DNA from: Micavibrio aeruginosavorus_D
Lineage (GTDB): Bacteria; Pseudomonadota; Alphaproteobacteria; Micavibrionales; Micavibrionaceae
Reading direction: 5' to 3'
Length of the DNA stretch: 64,000 nt
Assembly (NCBI RefSeq): GCF_051245535.1
Contig: NZ_CP195303.1
Coordinates: forward strand, 2,046,001 to 2,110,000
Shown: positions 1 to 9,216 of the stretch, piece after piece
Numbering within the stretch: position 1 is the first letter of the stretch
How the letters are laid out: each line of letters begins with the position of its first letter
Translations under genes and position numbers: made by a program
The notes under the pieces: model-generated
What the model was told of the DNA's origin: nothing
Seen by the model: only the letters and a program-made list of their open reading frames with translations
Database searches by the model: none

Positions 1-2
1 AA

Positions 3-503
3 GCACACATCATCCTGCTGGCTTTGTTTTGTGTTGCGGTCAGTGCACTGCCCGCCGCCGCACAGGCGATTAAAAAGCCACAAAGCGGCACGGATGTCAG
101 CGAAACCGCCATGCACTACACCAAAATGGTGGCGCAGGATTGTTCCGCAAAATCCACCTTGTGGACCAGCAATGGGTGCCTGCGCACATTGTCTGAATCC
201 AATCGCGTCATGGTTTCCAATTACATGGAAACACTGGACCGCGAGGGGCAGACCCAGTTCGTTGAATTGGTCAAAAATAGCTGCGCCGCCTCAACCGCCG
301 CCGAGCAGGGCACATACCCCGCCGACGCCATGAAAAGCGCCTTTATCGAATGCGCCAATGCGATCAGCGATGTGGCCGAAGCCAGCCGCCTGGCCCCGGA
401 TCTGGCCCATTATGAATTGCTGGCCGGATCGATTTTGTGCATGAGCAACGATCGGCGATGCCGCGAAGTTTCATTCCGGTTGCATCAATTCCGGATGAAA
501 TAA
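3..503 (+). CDS. secreted hypothetical protein, 5' end outside window
   Basis: The reading frame is open to the left edge, so the true start lies outside the window; the TTG at 24 would cut into a hydrophobic stretch and is unlikely to be the start. The visible N-terminus (LLALFCVAVSALPAAAQA) looks like the core and AQA cleavage site of a Sec signal peptide, so the product is probably periplasmic or secreted. The mature part has six cysteines (40, 52, 87, 110, 139, 146 counted from the TTG), an even number compatible with disulfides. I recognise no family and see no catalytic motif. A strong terminator follows directly. Confidence 0.6.
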   Translation, partial: AHIILLALFCVAVSALPAAAQAIKKPQSGTDVSETAMHYTKMVAQDCSAKSTLWTSNGCLRTLSESNRVMVSNYMETLDREGQTQFVELVKNSCAASTAAEQGTYPADAMKSAFIECANAISDVAEASRLAPDLAHYELLAGSILCMSNDRRCREVSFRLHQFRMK

Positions 504-520
504 AAAAGTTTCATAAAAAA

Positions 521-550
521 AATCCCCGGAGATGACCCGGGGATTTTTTT
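521..550. terminator. bidirectional intrinsic terminator
   Basis: An 8-bp GC-rich stem (ATCCCCGG / CCGGGGAT) with a short loop is flanked by A-runs on the left and T-runs on the right, so it can stop transcripts on both strands. It sits between the convergent secreted-protein gene and the dioxygenase gene. Confidence 0.85.
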
Positions 551-567
551 ATTCTTCAAAACGCACC

Positions 568-1755
568 TCACGCCGATTTGGCGGGCGGCAGTGGCAGCAG
601 ATGCAGGCCGCTTTCATCGCGGTGCTTCTTCAGATACTTCATAAAGGGCGTGCCGCCGGTACCAATATCCACTGGATTGCCTTCGGAATCGCGGGCCTGT
701 TTGTTGATATAGCTGGCCGCATATTCCAGATGGCGCGTGCGGAACGCCTGCACATGATTGACGATATCATTGTACAACCCGACCAACTCCGCCGACCCCG
801 ATGCCGTCACGAAATCGCGCAGGTTGGAATTTTTTGCCACATCTTCGATAAATTTGCGGTGACGCGGCGGGCGGTATTGGTGCAATTCGTCCAGATATTC
901 GCGCAGCGGATCATTTTCATGCGCGATGCCCAGCAACGCATCCATGGTCGGCACGATCGAGCTTTGTGATCCTGTCTGGCCCCGGAAGGGCTGCGGTTTC
1001 CCAGCATATTTCGCCACACCGTCGTAAATCAAACCCTCCGGCAAAGCGGGGTTGCCCTTCCACCCGTGAATATAGGGGCGAACGCGGTGGTAATAGATAT
1101 ACGGGTCACACCCTTCCGGCATACGGTCAAACACCGGATTGATCTTTTCCCATGCGGCCAGAATGGTTTTCAGGCCCGCGGTCACACCGGCGCTGTCTTT
1201 CGCGGCCAGCGCATCGAGCAAGCCCGGAATAGCGGCCAGCGCCGCGCCCGCTTTGGCTTCGATTTCGACATGCACCAGAATGAACCAGTTTTCATCCAGC
1301 CCATCATAGAAGTTTTGAATGACATAGATATTGTCGAGCGCGACATCACCGCGCGGGTCCAGCTTCGCCCAGTTATCGAGCGTATAAGACGAATAGGGCA
1401 ACAACGGAAATTGCCCGATTTTGTCCGCCAGAATGCAATACGGCACCGCCAGATTGCGCGGCAGCGTGTGGGCCGCTTCTTTCTCGCCCCAGACATAACC
1501 CTGCACGATAAAGGAATAATGCACCATCAAACGGCGCAACTGCGCATCGTTCAAATGCCCGATATGCGCGGCCATATCAATTTCCGGCAGCGCGTTCAGG
1601 AAATGACGCACGCGCCCCGTCAGCATCAAGTCGGACAAATGTTTACCGGAAATCAGGATCGCATTGAAATCGGATGGCAGCGTGACCTCATCCATTTCAT
1701 AGGGGGCCAGAAAACCGCGATCGGGCGTAATGTCGTAATCAGAGAGTTTCAGCAT
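568..1755 (-). CDS. indoleamine 2,3-dioxygenase family heme enzyme
   Basis: The 395-aa product carries IDO-family landmarks: RPYIHGW near residue 230, a GSQSSIVPTMDALLGI stretch, the PPRHRKFIEDV segment, the probable proximal heme ligand His342 in RTRHLEYAASYI, and GTGGTPF at 365-371 (substrate loop in the family). The family oxidatively opens the indole ring of tryptophan or related indoles to give N-formylkynurenine. The ATG is preceded by AGGAAGG on the coding strand. No kynurenine formamidase or kynureninase gene is adjacent, so it is unclear whether it feeds tryptophan catabolism or NAD synthesis. Length fits bacterial IDO-like proteins; substrate not inferable. Confidence 0.85.
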   Translation of the reverse strand: MLKLSDYDITPDRGFLAPYEMDEVTLPSDFNAILISGKHLSDLMLTGRVRHFLNALPEIDMAAHIGHLNDAQLRRLMVHYSFIVQGYVWGEKEAAHTLPRNLAVPYCILADKIGQFPLLPYSSYTLDNWAKLDPRGDVALDNIYVIQNFYDGLDENWFILVHVEIEAKAGAALAAIPGLLDALAAKDSAGVTAGLKTILAAWEKINPVFDRMPEGCDPYIYYHRVRPYIHGWKGNPALPEGLIYDGVAKYAGKPQPFRGQTGSQSSIVPTMDALLGIAHENDPLREYLDELHQYRPPRHRKFIEDVAKNSNLRDFVTASGSAELVGLYNDIVNHVQAFRTRHLEYAASYINKQARDSEGNPVDIGTGGTPFMKYLKKHRDESGLHLLPLPPAKSA

Positions 1756-1791
1756 TGAAGACTATCCTTCCTGTAAAAAATCTTTTCTAAA

Positions 1792-3003
1792 TTATTGCGG
1801 GTCAAATTTGACCGATTTTGGAATGAAAAACCAGTAGCGGCCATCCGATTTCATCAGCCCGGCATTGTGCTCTGCCGCATCGCCGAAACCGAAATACACA
1901 TCACCGCGCACCGCGCCGCGAATGGCCCCACCAGTATCCTGTGCCATCATCAAACGGCGAATGGATGGCACGGTTTTGTCGGTATCCGACCCGGGCCCGC
2001 CCGCATCCAGCCACAACGGCACGCCATAGGGTATCTTGCTGCGGTCAATTGCCAAGGAACGGCCCGCCGTCAATGCAATGTTTTCACCGCCCAGCGGCCC
2101 TTCGCCCTCGATCAACTGGAAATAGACATAGGACGCATTGACGTTCATCAATTCATCCGCCTGATCCGGATGCGCTTCCAGCCAGGCGCGGATCGATTGC
2201 ATCGACACCTCTTCCTTGGCCATGGCACCGCGTTTAATCAACTCACGTCCGATGGCGGTATAAGGGTGGCCGTTCTGCGCCGCATACCCCACCTGCAACA
2301 CCGACCCATCATCCATCTGCACGCGGCCCGAGCCCTGAATTTGCAGGAAGAACGCATCAACCGGATTATCCACCCACGCCAGCACGGTCGCATCATCATC
2401 TTTCAGTGTTGGTGTTTGGGCCTCAATCTGATCGCGCGATTCAAACGGTTTCAAATTCCCATCCACCACGCGGCCCGCAATACGCTGGCCCTTCAAACTG
2501 TCGCGGAATTGCCCCAGATCGACCATCACCAGATCGGTGGGGCGCACACGCAACGGTGTTTGATAGGAGCCATGCCGCGTGCGTGACCCGTTGAGGGAGG
2601 CTTCGTAATAGCCCGTAAACAGGCCTGTTTCGTGTCCTTCTGCGGACGCCGCATACACATTGAACCATTGGTTCATAAAAGCGCGCACATCAGCGGGCGG
2701 TGTTTGCGCCAGCGCGTTACACGGCATTTGCCAATCAGCCATGGTGCCGAAACGAACATCCGCGCCAAAGGCTTTATCCGGCGCGGCCTTTAAAATGCGC
2801 GCGCAGGATTTTTGCAAGGCGGGCAGAACCTGCGCCACATCATCCTCATTCCAGCCCGGCAGCACGGATGTATCCGCGGCGCGCAAAACCAGCTTCGCAT
2901 CTTCGGGCGCAAAGCGGGAGGGTTCATCCGGCCCGGTGCCGCACGCGGCCAGCGCAAAAGACAGGACCAAAACCAAAGAAAAGGGGCGCATGTTTTTCAT
3001 CAT
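1792..3003 (-). CDS. mltA: membrane-bound lytic murein transglycosylase A
   Basis: A 403-aa lipoprotein with a lipobox ending LAAC (Cys21), so probably anchored in the outer membrane facing the periplasm. The body matches MltA, with FTGYYEASLNGS and ending in the 3D-type barrel region; the MAQDTGGAIRGAVRGD segment holds the candidate catalytic Asp356. MltA cuts the MurNAc-GlcNAc bond of peptidoglycan non-hydrolytically, leaving 1,6-anhydro ends. It lies downstream of the Tim44-domain gene on the same strand, an association common in alphaproteobacteria near dnaQ and secB. Tandem ATGs at 3003 and 3000 make the exact start uncertain by one codon. Confidence 0.92.
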   Translation of the reverse strand: MMKNMRPFSLVLVLSFALAACGTGPDEPSRFAPEDAKLVLRAADTSVLPGWNEDDVAQVLPALQKSCARILKAAPDKAFGADVRFGTMADWQMPCNALAQTPPADVRAFMNQWFNVYAASAEGHETGLFTGYYEASLNGSRTRHGSYQTPLRVRPTDLVMVDLGQFRDSLKGQRIAGRVVDGNLKPFESRDQIEAQTPTLKDDDATVLAWVDNPVDAFFLQIQGSGRVQMDDGSVLQVGYAAQNGHPYTAIGRELIKRGAMAKEEVSMQSIRAWLEAHPDQADELMNVNASYVYFQLIEGEGPLGGENIALTAGRSLAIDRSKIPYGVPLWLDAGGPGSDTDKTVPSIRRLMMAQDTGGAIRGAVRGDVYFGFGDAAEHNAGLMKSDGRYWFFIPKSVKFDPQ

Positions 3004-3056
3004 GCGCCCATTCCATAGAAGCCGTTGCGGGCCGTCAAGCCCTATCCGTACAGTGT

Positions 3057-3851
3057 TTAGATAACCGTTTCTGGCATGCCCTTCTTATCCGCGTCTTCCT
3101 CACGCGTCGCGACCAGATACCAGGTCGGTTCGCGGGATTTCAGCGGTTTTCCAAAGGTCCAGATATCAATGGTTTCCTTCACCCGGTCCGGGTTGCCGGA
3201 AATATATTCGCCGTCCTTGTTCTGGATCGTTGCGGTTTCATCGGCAACGAACCGTACGGTCAACAAAGCGCGTTTATCCTGAATCCGTGCATCGACAATT
3301 TCCAGACGACGAATGGCATGAATTTCGGTCAGCGCGATTTCGCCACGCTCTTCACGCGCCGTCATCGCTCCATCAAAGGCCGCATAGAGCGACGGATCGA
3401 GCAGATTTTTCAGCAAGCCCCGATCATTGGCGGCAAAGGCCTCAACAATCATCACGAAGGCATCTTGTGCGCCTTCAAGGAAATGGGTGGCGTTAAAGGA
3501 ATGATCGGCATTGGCGATGTCCTGCAGGCCAGCCTCGGCCCCTTTGGCCGCGCTCATATTCTTGCCCATCGGAAGAACCACGCCGGGCAGCGGTTCATCA
3601 AGACCGGGCAGGATGCCGGGCATCAGGCCCCCATTCTGCACCGGCGCATCATCGCGAGCCGGGTGAAGCGGGGTGACGACCGAGCGTGCCGGATCAGGAC
3701 GCGCACCATTGCGGGCCGCAGCATCATTGTCGGGCCGCGCGAACGGGTTCGGGCGCTGGCGTTCATCGCCATGGCGCGTGCCCAGCACATTGCGGAGCCA
3801 GAATACCAAACCGGCGGCGATCAAAGCGTACAGGAGAATATCTGCGGTCAC
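3057..3851 (-). CDS. Tim44/TimA-domain inner-membrane protein
   Basis: The 264-aa protein starts with one membrane helix (residues 3-19), followed by a long polar, Pro/Asp/Arg-rich linker to about 120 and then a C-terminal Tim44-like domain (about 125-260) ending DIWTFGKPLKSREPTWYLVATREE, a pattern typical of alphaproteobacterial Tim44 homologues. In mitochondria Tim44 tethers Hsp70 to the import channel; the bacterial role is not firmly known. It is divergent from fxsA, 53 nt upstream of mltA, and close to secB, the usual alphaproteobacterial neighbourhood. Confidence 0.88.
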   Translation of the reverse strand: MTADILLYALIAAGLVFWLRNVLGTRHGDERQRPNPFARPDNDAAARNGARPDPARSVVTPLHPARDDAPVQNGGLMPGILPGLDEPLPGVVLPMGKNMSAAKGAEAGLQDIANADHSFNATHFLEGAQDAFVMIVEAFAANDRGLLKNLLDPSLYAAFDGAMTAREERGEIALTEIHAIRRLEIVDARIQDKRALLTVRFVADETATIQNKDGEYISGNPDRVKETIDIWTFGKPLKSREPTWYLVATREEDADKKGMPETVI

Positions 3852-4001
3852 TTGGGTGGGATCCTTTATTTTGCAGGGGATTCAACCATATTAACACAGG
3901 ACGGTGCCATCGGGCTGGCTTTTCCGTCCCTCGGTCTGTAAAACCTAATGTAATTCACGCCAAACGCAAGACAAACGCGAGAAAGATGCCGCCGGGCCAC
4001 C

Positions 4002-4484
4002 ATGGTGCTGCTTGTCCTTTTTATCCTTATCCCCCTGATTGAAATTGCCCTTTTCGCCGCCATTGGCGGAGAGATCGGGGTGCTGAACACCCTGTTGCTG
4101 TGCGTGGCCAGCGCGACGGCGGGGGTGATGATCCTGCAAAGACAGGGTTTATCGACATTTTTCAACCTGAATGAAGCCAACAGCCTGGGCGAAGTGCCCA
4201 TTCAGCAGATTTTTGACGGGTTTTGCCTGTTTATCGCCGGAATTTTGCTGATTATTCCCGGTTTTTTCACCGATTTCATCGCTTTTGCCCTGCTGATCCC
4301 ACCCATACGGGTTATTTTGCGCAAATCCTTGGCCGGATGGGTGCAGGTGCATGGGTTCCCCGGTGCCACCACAGCGCGGGCACGCAACCCAGACCAATCC
4401 CAATCGTCCTACACCGCTTTGGATGTGGAGTATGAGGAAATCAGCGTGACCGATCCGGACGATGACACCAAGAAAATCGGGTAA
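4002..4484 (+). CDS. fxsA: FxsA family membrane protein
   Basis: A 160-aa membrane protein with an N-terminal helix (MVLLVLFILIPLIEIALFA), then GGEIGVLNTLLLCVASATAG, and a third hydrophobic pair around 70-105 (IAGILLIIPGFFTDFIAFALL, where PGF-TD is characteristic of FxsA). In E. coli FxsA relieves phage T7 exclusion by the F plasmid; its normal role is unknown. The C-terminal 50 residues are polar and acidic and probably cytoplasmic. It stands between the divergent Tim44-domain gene and secB, as in other alphaproteobacteria. Confidence 0.88.
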   Translation: MVLLVLFILIPLIEIALFAAIGGEIGVLNTLLLCVASATAGVMILQRQGLSTFFNLNEANSLGEVPIQQIFDGFCLFIAGILLIIPGFFTDFIAFALLIPPIRVILRKSLAGWVQVHGFPGATTARARNPDQSQSSYTALDVEYEEISVTDPDDDTKKIG

Positions 4485-4555
4485 TCGCCCCGGTTGATTG
4501 CAGCCACCAGACCCCTTAATCTGACCGCACTGGATAAACATAAGGATTTTTAACG

Positions 4556-5065
4556 ATGACTGATGCCTCCACCCAATCCGCACCGCTTGATGTGCGCCCG
4601 ATGCCGCTGACCATCCATGCGCAATATGTGAAGGATGTGTCGTTCGAAAATCCGAACGCACCGCATTCTTTGCGCCCGAGTGCCGAGAAGCCGGAAATCA
4701 AAGTCAATGTGAACATGGAATTGAACGGCATGCCGGAAGTGCCGGGCAGCCCGCAAATGTACGAAGTGTCCTTGCGCATCCGTTGCGCGTCCAAACGCGG
4801 TGATATGACGTTGTTCGTGGCCGAAATCGAATATGCCGCCGCCGTGTCCGCCGGCCCGGAAGTTGCGCAGGAAACGATGCACCCGATGATGTTGATCGAA
4901 GTGCCGCGCTTGATCTTCCCGTTCGCACGCCAAATTCTGGGCGATCTGAGCCAGCAGGCCGGATACCCACCGCTGCTGATCGGCCCGATTGATTTCCAGC
5001 AATTATACATCCAACGCTTCGCCCCCGATCTGCAACAAAAGGCCGATCAAATGGCGCGCGCGTAA
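4556..5065 (+). CDS. secB: protein-export chaperone SecB
   Basis: The 169-aa protein follows SecB throughout: QYVKDVSFENPNAP near residue 22, IEVPRLIFPFARQILGDLSQQAGYPPLLIGPIDF at about 122-156. SecB is a cytosolic tetramer that keeps preproteins unfolded and delivers them to SecA. The start ATG follows AAGGATTTTTAACG. It is 71 nt after fxsA and probably co-transcribed, and ends at a strong terminator. Length is normal for alphaproteobacterial SecB, which has short N- and C-terminal extensions. Confidence 0.95.
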   Translation: MTDASTQSAPLDVRPMPLTIHAQYVKDVSFENPNAPHSLRPSAEKPEIKVNVNMELNGMPEVPGSPQMYEVSLRIRCASKRGDMTLFVAEIEYAAAVSAGPEVAQETMHPMMLIEVPRLIFPFARQILGDLSQQAGYPPLLIGPIDFQQLYIQRFAPDLQQKADQMARA

Positions 5066-5086
5066 ACACCGCGCGATCAAGACAAG

Positions 5087-5117
5087 AAAAAGCCCGGATG
5101 ATCGATCCGGGCTTTTT
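5087..5117. terminator. bidirectional intrinsic terminator
   Basis: AAAGCCCGGAT and ATCCGGGCTTT form an 11-bp stem with a tiny loop, flanked by A- and T-runs. It separates the convergent secB and first ftsH genes. Confidence 0.9.
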
Positions 5118-5119
5118 TA

Positions 5120-7081
5120 TTACATCGGCTTCGGCGGCTTCATATCGTTGCTGCCGGTATCGTTGGCGGGTGTGCCGCCGAACGCGCCCGGATTTTTCGG
5201 TGTTTCATCCGGCGGGGGTTGGGACGGATCACGGGTCAATGTCCCGCCACTCGCCACTGTTTTAATTTCCGAACCGCTCAGCGTTTCATATTTCAGCAAC
5301 GCTTCGGCAATGTTCTCCAATTGATCACGATGGGTGAACAGAATCTCTTCCGCCATCACCTTGCCCATATCGGTCAATTCACGAATTTCCTGATCCAGCA
5401 TCAGCGAGGTCACTTCGGAAATGCTTTTCGAACGGCCCGAGATACCCATCGCCTGTTCCTGACGGCTGGCGGAGTACAGAACGGCACCCGCCTTGTCGGA
5501 CAGACCCCATTCCTCGACCATGGCGCGGGCCATGCCCGTGGCAGATTGAATGTCACCCGATGCCCCCGTTGTCACCTTGTCCGCACCGAAGATCATTTCT
5601 TCGGCAACGCGGCCGCCATAGCACACGGCCAGACGGGCATGTGCCTGTTGACGGGTCAGGGAGACACGATCGCCCTCGGGCAACTGCATCACCATACCCA
5701 AGGCGCCGCCGCGCGGAATGATCGTCGCCTTGTGGATCGGATCAGCCCCCGGCGCGTGCAAAGCGCACAAAGCGTGACCCGCTTCGTGATAAGCGGTCAG
5801 GCGCTTTTCTTCGTCCTTCATAATCATCGTTTTGCGTTCCGCGCCCATCATGATGCGGTCGGCGGCCGATTCAAAATCAGCCTGCGAAATAGCATCAGCC
5901 CCGCGCCGTGCGGCACACAGGGCCGCTTCGTTCGCCAGGTTGGCCAGATCGGCACCGGAGAAACCGGGAACACCACGCGCAATGACGGACACACTGACAT
6001 CATCAGCCACAGGCTTGTTGCGCAAATGCGTTTGAAGAATACGCACACGACCCGACAGATCGGGCAGCCCCACATGCACCTGACGGTCGAAACGACCCGG
6101 ACGCTTCAGGGCCGCATCCAGCACATCGGCACGGTTGGTTGCGGCCAGAATGATGATCCCTTCGGTCCCATCAAACCCGTCCATTTCAACCAGCAACTGG
6201 TTCAGTGTCTGTTCACGTTCATCGTGACCACCACCAGCGCCACCGGCGCCGCGCTGGCGACCGACAGCGTCGATTTCATCGATGAAAATAATGCACGGCG
6301 CAGATTTTTTCGCTTCTTCAAACAATTCGCGCACGCGGGCCGCGCCACGGCCCACAAACATTTCCACAAATTCAGACCCCGATTGGGACAGGAACGGCAC
6401 GCCCGCTTCGCCCGCAACGGCCTTGGCCATCAGGGTTTTCCCCGTGCCCGGCGGACCGACCAGCAACGCACCGCGCGGGATTTTGGCACCCAAACGCGTA
6501 TATTTACCGGGGCTTTTCAGGAAATCGACCATTTCCATCAATTCGGCCTTCGCCTCATCAATCCCGGCAACGTCGTCAAAGCGCACATCGCAGTCGCGGG
6601 CGTTGAATTTCTTCACCATGGATTTGCCGCTCAGGAATCCGCCGCCGCCACCACCGCCGCCGCCCGGACCTTTCATGCCGCCACGCATCATGAACATCAA
6701 AAACCCGACCATCAGCGCAACGGGCAGCAACGTGAACAACAGCCGCGAAAAGATGCCGGCTTCCTGCGGTTTATCACGCGCGGACATGTCGACCACATCC
6801 ACACGTTCGCCATACAGGCGATCCATAATGTTTTCATTCACGGGAATGCGGGACACAATCAATGTCCCATTACTGTCCAGCGCGCGCACTTCGCGACCAT
6901 CCGCGCCGCGCAATTGAATTTCTTCAAAATCACCGCGACGGGCCATGTCGATAAACTGCGTATAGGCCTTGTGTTCCGCCGTCGGGCGTGCAGCTTGTTC
7001 GCTGGCGTCTGAGTTCATAATGTTATAGGCCACAACAGCAAAAAGCGCTGCTATACCCGCGTTTCTCAGCATATTCGACAT
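5120..7081 (-). CDS. ftsH: ATP-dependent zinc metalloprotease FtsH, copy A
   Basis: A 653-aa AAA+ membrane protease. Two membrane helices (about 5-22 and 111-132) flank a small periplasmic domain; then a poly-Gly linker, Walker A GPPGTGKT at 209-216, pore loop MFVG at 241-244 with aromatic Phe242, Walker B IIFIDE at 264-269, the zinc motif HEAGH at 432-436 and third ligand Asp510 in TGASGD. FtsH unfolds and degrades membrane and short-lived cytosolic proteins. The pore has GRG where most FtsH have GVG. The C-terminus is a polar, Pro-rich tail. It lies 84 nt downstream of a second ftsH and shares long near-identical stretches with it, so the pair arose by duplication. Whether a third, tilS-linked ftsH exists cannot be seen here. 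Confidence 0.93.
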   Translation of the reverse strand: MSNMLRNAGIAALFAVVAYNIMNSDASEQAARPTAEHKAYTQFIDMARRGDFEEIQLRGADGREVRALDSNGTLIVSRIPVNENIMDRLYGERVDVVDMSARDKPQEAGIFSRLLFTLLPVALMVGFLMFMMRGGMKGPGGGGGGGGGFLSGKSMVKKFNARDCDVRFDDVAGIDEAKAELMEMVDFLKSPGKYTRLGAKIPRGALLVGPPGTGKTLMAKAVAGEAGVPFLSQSGSEFVEMFVGRGAARVRELFEEAKKSAPCIIFIDEIDAVGRQRGAGGAGGGHDEREQTLNQLLVEMDGFDGTEGIIILAATNRADVLDAALKRPGRFDRQVHVGLPDLSGRVRILQTHLRNKPVADDVSVSVIARGVPGFSGADLANLANEAALCAARRGADAISQADFESAADRIMMGAERKTMIMKDEEKRLTAYHEAGHALCALHAPGADPIHKATIIPRGGALGMVMQLPEGDRVSLTRQQAHARLAVCYGGRVAEEMIFGADKVTTGASGDIQSATGMARAMVEEWGLSDKAGAVLYSASRQEQAMGISGRSKSISEVTSLMLDQEIRELTDMGKVMAEEILFTHRDQLENIAEALLKYETLSGSEIKTVASGGTLTRDPSQPPPDETPKNPGAFGGTPANDTGSNDMKPPKPM

Positions 7082-7165
7082 TGATCAAAAATCCTTTTTT
7101 TCGTCACTCGTAAAACCAAAGACCCGGGCTGACGGCCCGGATCCTGTATTCCTGTTCAACGCCCG

Positions 7166-9133
7166 TTACAGCGGGCGAATATTATCGTTGTTGTTCGCCG
7201 GGTGCGGCGGTTTTGGATGGCGCGGGTTGCTCGTTTTCGGCGCCTCATCCGGGGCCGGATCAACCGGATCACGGGTCAAGGTGCCACCCTTTGCCACAAT
7301 GGAAATTTCCGAACCGCTCAGCGTTTCATATTGCAGCAATGCCTGCGCGATGTTTTCCAACTGGTCGCGATAATCGGTCAGAATTTGTTCCGCCCCAACC
7401 TTGCCACCATCGATCAATTCGCGAATTTCCTGATCCAGCATCAGGGATGTAACCTCGGACATATTTTTCGACCGTCCGACAACACCCATCATTTGTTCAC
7501 TGCGGCCCGCGGAATACCGCACCGTGCCCGCTTTATCGGACAGACCCCAATCCTGCACCATGCGTTCGGCCATGTCGGTCGCGGCCTGAATATCGCCGGA
7601 TGCGCCGCTGGTCACTTTTTCATGGCCGAAAATCATTTCCTCGGCCACACGGCCGCCGAAGCACACGATCAAACGCGCATGCGCCTGTTGACGGTTCAGC
7701 GATACGCGATCGCCCTCGGGCAATTGCATGACCATGCCCAAGGCACCGCCACGCGGAATAATCGTCGCCTTGTGGATCGGGTCCGCGCCCGGTGAATGCA
7801 GGGCGCACAGCGCATGGCCCGCTTCGTGATAGGCGGTCAGACGTTTTTCTTCGTCCGTCATCACCAGCCCTTTTCGTTCCGCCCCCATGATGATGCGGTC
7901 GCGGGCCTGTTCAAAATCGGCCGCGCTCACAACGCTGCCTTTACGGCGCGCCGCCGTCAAAGCTGCTTCGTTCACAAGCCCGGCCAGATCAGCCCCGGAA
8001 AAACCGGGAACGCCGCGTGCAATCACCGACGCATCCACATCGGTATCCAACGGGACGGTGCGCATATGGGTTTTCAAAATCTGCACGCGACCAGCCAGAT
8101 CCGGCAGGCCCACATGCACCTGACGGTCAAAACGACCCGGGCGTTTCAGCGCGTCATCCAGCGTATCAACGCGGTTGGTCGCGGCCAGAACGATAATATC
8201 CTCGCCGGTTTCAAAGCCATCCATTTGCGCCAGCAACTGGTTGATGGTTTTACCATCATCATTCATGCCGCCGCGTTTGCGGCCAATGGAATCAATTTCA
8301 TCGATAAAGATAATGCAGGGGGCATGTTTTTTCGCGTCATCAAACATCGCCTTCACGCGCGCCGCGCCAACGCCAACCAACGATTCATCAAAATCGGAAC
8401 CGGATACGGTGTAGAACGATACGCCCGCCTCACCCGCAACGGCCTTGGCCAGCAGGGTTTTCCCCGTGCCCGGCGGGCCAACCAACAACGCCCCGCGCGG
8501 AATTTTCGCGCCCAGCTTGCGGTATTGTGTCGGGTTTTTCATGAAATCGACGATTTCTTCCAGATCGGCCTTGGCTTCATCCACGCCCGCCACATCGCTG
8601 AACCGCGTGTGGCAATCTTTCGCATCGATCAGCCGTGCTTTGGATTTGGACAGGTTGGTCAAGCCGCCAGCCCCGCCGCCTTGTTGTTTTTTGGACATCC
8701 AATACATGAACCCGATCAACAGACCGACCGGAATAATCGACATCAACAGCATCATCATAATGCCGCCACCAAAGCCGCCGCCACCCGATTTCGGCACATC
8801 GGCGGGCAGGCTGGTGACCTTCACGCCGCCATCGATCATGCGGTCCATGAATTTATCGGCGCTTTCGGGCACGTGGGTGATGAAGATTTTTTTATCGATG
8901 GTTTCGCCGCGCACTTGCTGACCCTTCATGGTCAGGGAATAAATTTTCCCCTGCTGCGCCTGATCGATAAATTCGGAATAGGGAATGCCAAAGGTTTTAA
9001 ATTCGCGTTCATACGCGCTGGACTGGCGATCGCTGTACGCCCAATACCCAACCCCCGCGACAACGGCAAAGGCCGCAACCAGCGTCAGGGTCGATTTTTT
9101 CTTATTGCTTGGATTCTTCTGTGGCGTCGCCAT
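7166..9133 (-). CDS. FtsH-family protease, copy B with altered pore loop
   Basis: I start at the ATG at 9133 (MATPQKN), which has GGGAG 11 nt upstream, rather than the TTG at 9157 that would add eight residues. The 655-aa product has membrane helices at about 15-33 and 124-146, Walker A at 219-226, Walker B, HEAGH at 436-440 and Asp514, so the ATPase and protease centres look intact. The pore loop reads SLVG (251-254): the substrate-gripping Phe is Leu252. The HDEREQ stretch conserved after Walker B is replaced by a shorter MNDDGK. From GADPIH onwards it is nearly identical to copy A. It precedes copy A, probably as one transcript. A changed substrate preference or mixed hexamers are possible; both are inference. 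Confidence 0.9.
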   Translation of the reverse strand: MATPQKNPSNKKKSTLTLVAAFAVVAGVGYWAYSDRQSSAYEREFKTFGIPYSEFIDQAQQGKIYSLTMKGQQVRGETIDKKIFITHVPESADKFMDRMIDGGVKVTSLPADVPKSGGGGFGGGIMMMLLMSIIPVGLLIGFMYWMSKKQQGGGAGGLTNLSKSKARLIDAKDCHTRFSDVAGVDEAKADLEEIVDFMKNPTQYRKLGAKIPRGALLVGPPGTGKTLLAKAVAGEAGVSFYTVSGSDFDESLVGVGAARVKAMFDDAKKHAPCIIFIDEIDSIGRKRGGMNDDGKTINQLLAQMDGFETGEDIIVLAATNRVDTLDDALKRPGRFDRQVHVGLPDLAGRVQILKTHMRTVPLDTDVDASVIARGVPGFSGADLAGLVNEAALTAARRKGSVVSAADFEQARDRIIMGAERKGLVMTDEEKRLTAYHEAGHALCALHSPGADPIHKATIIPRGGALGMVMQLPEGDRVSLNRQQAHARLIVCFGGRVAEEMIFGHEKVTSGASGDIQAATDMAERMVQDWGLSDKAGTVRYSAGRSEQMMGVVGRSKNMSEVTSLMLDQEIRELIDGGKVGAEQILTDYRDQLENIAQALLQYETLSGSEISIVAKGGTLTRDPVDPAPDEAPKTSNPRHPKPPHPANNNDNIRPL

Positions 9134-9187
9134 TTCGAAACAAACTCCCAGTCCCAATTCTTTTGTTTTTATTTTTTAAGAGGGAAA

Positions 9188-9216
9188 TTCGTAGGCCGCC
9201 CCGGGAGACCTGTCAA
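9188..9216 (-). promoter_or_regulatory. candidate sigma-70 promoter for the ftsH pair
   Basis: On the minus strand TTGACA (9216-9211) is followed after exactly 17 bp by TACGAA (9193-9188), about 55 nt before the copy B start codon. The -35 is perfect, the -10 only half matches. Confidence 0.45.

Noticed and set aside
7118..7145. Terminator between the two ftsH genes
   Set aside because: CCGGGC/GCCCGG hairpin exists but no T-run follows on the minus strand, so co-transcription is more likely.
9134..9157. TTG start adding MGLGVCFE to FtsH copy B
   Set aside because: The ribosome-binding GGGAG lies inside this stretch and fits the ATG at 9133.
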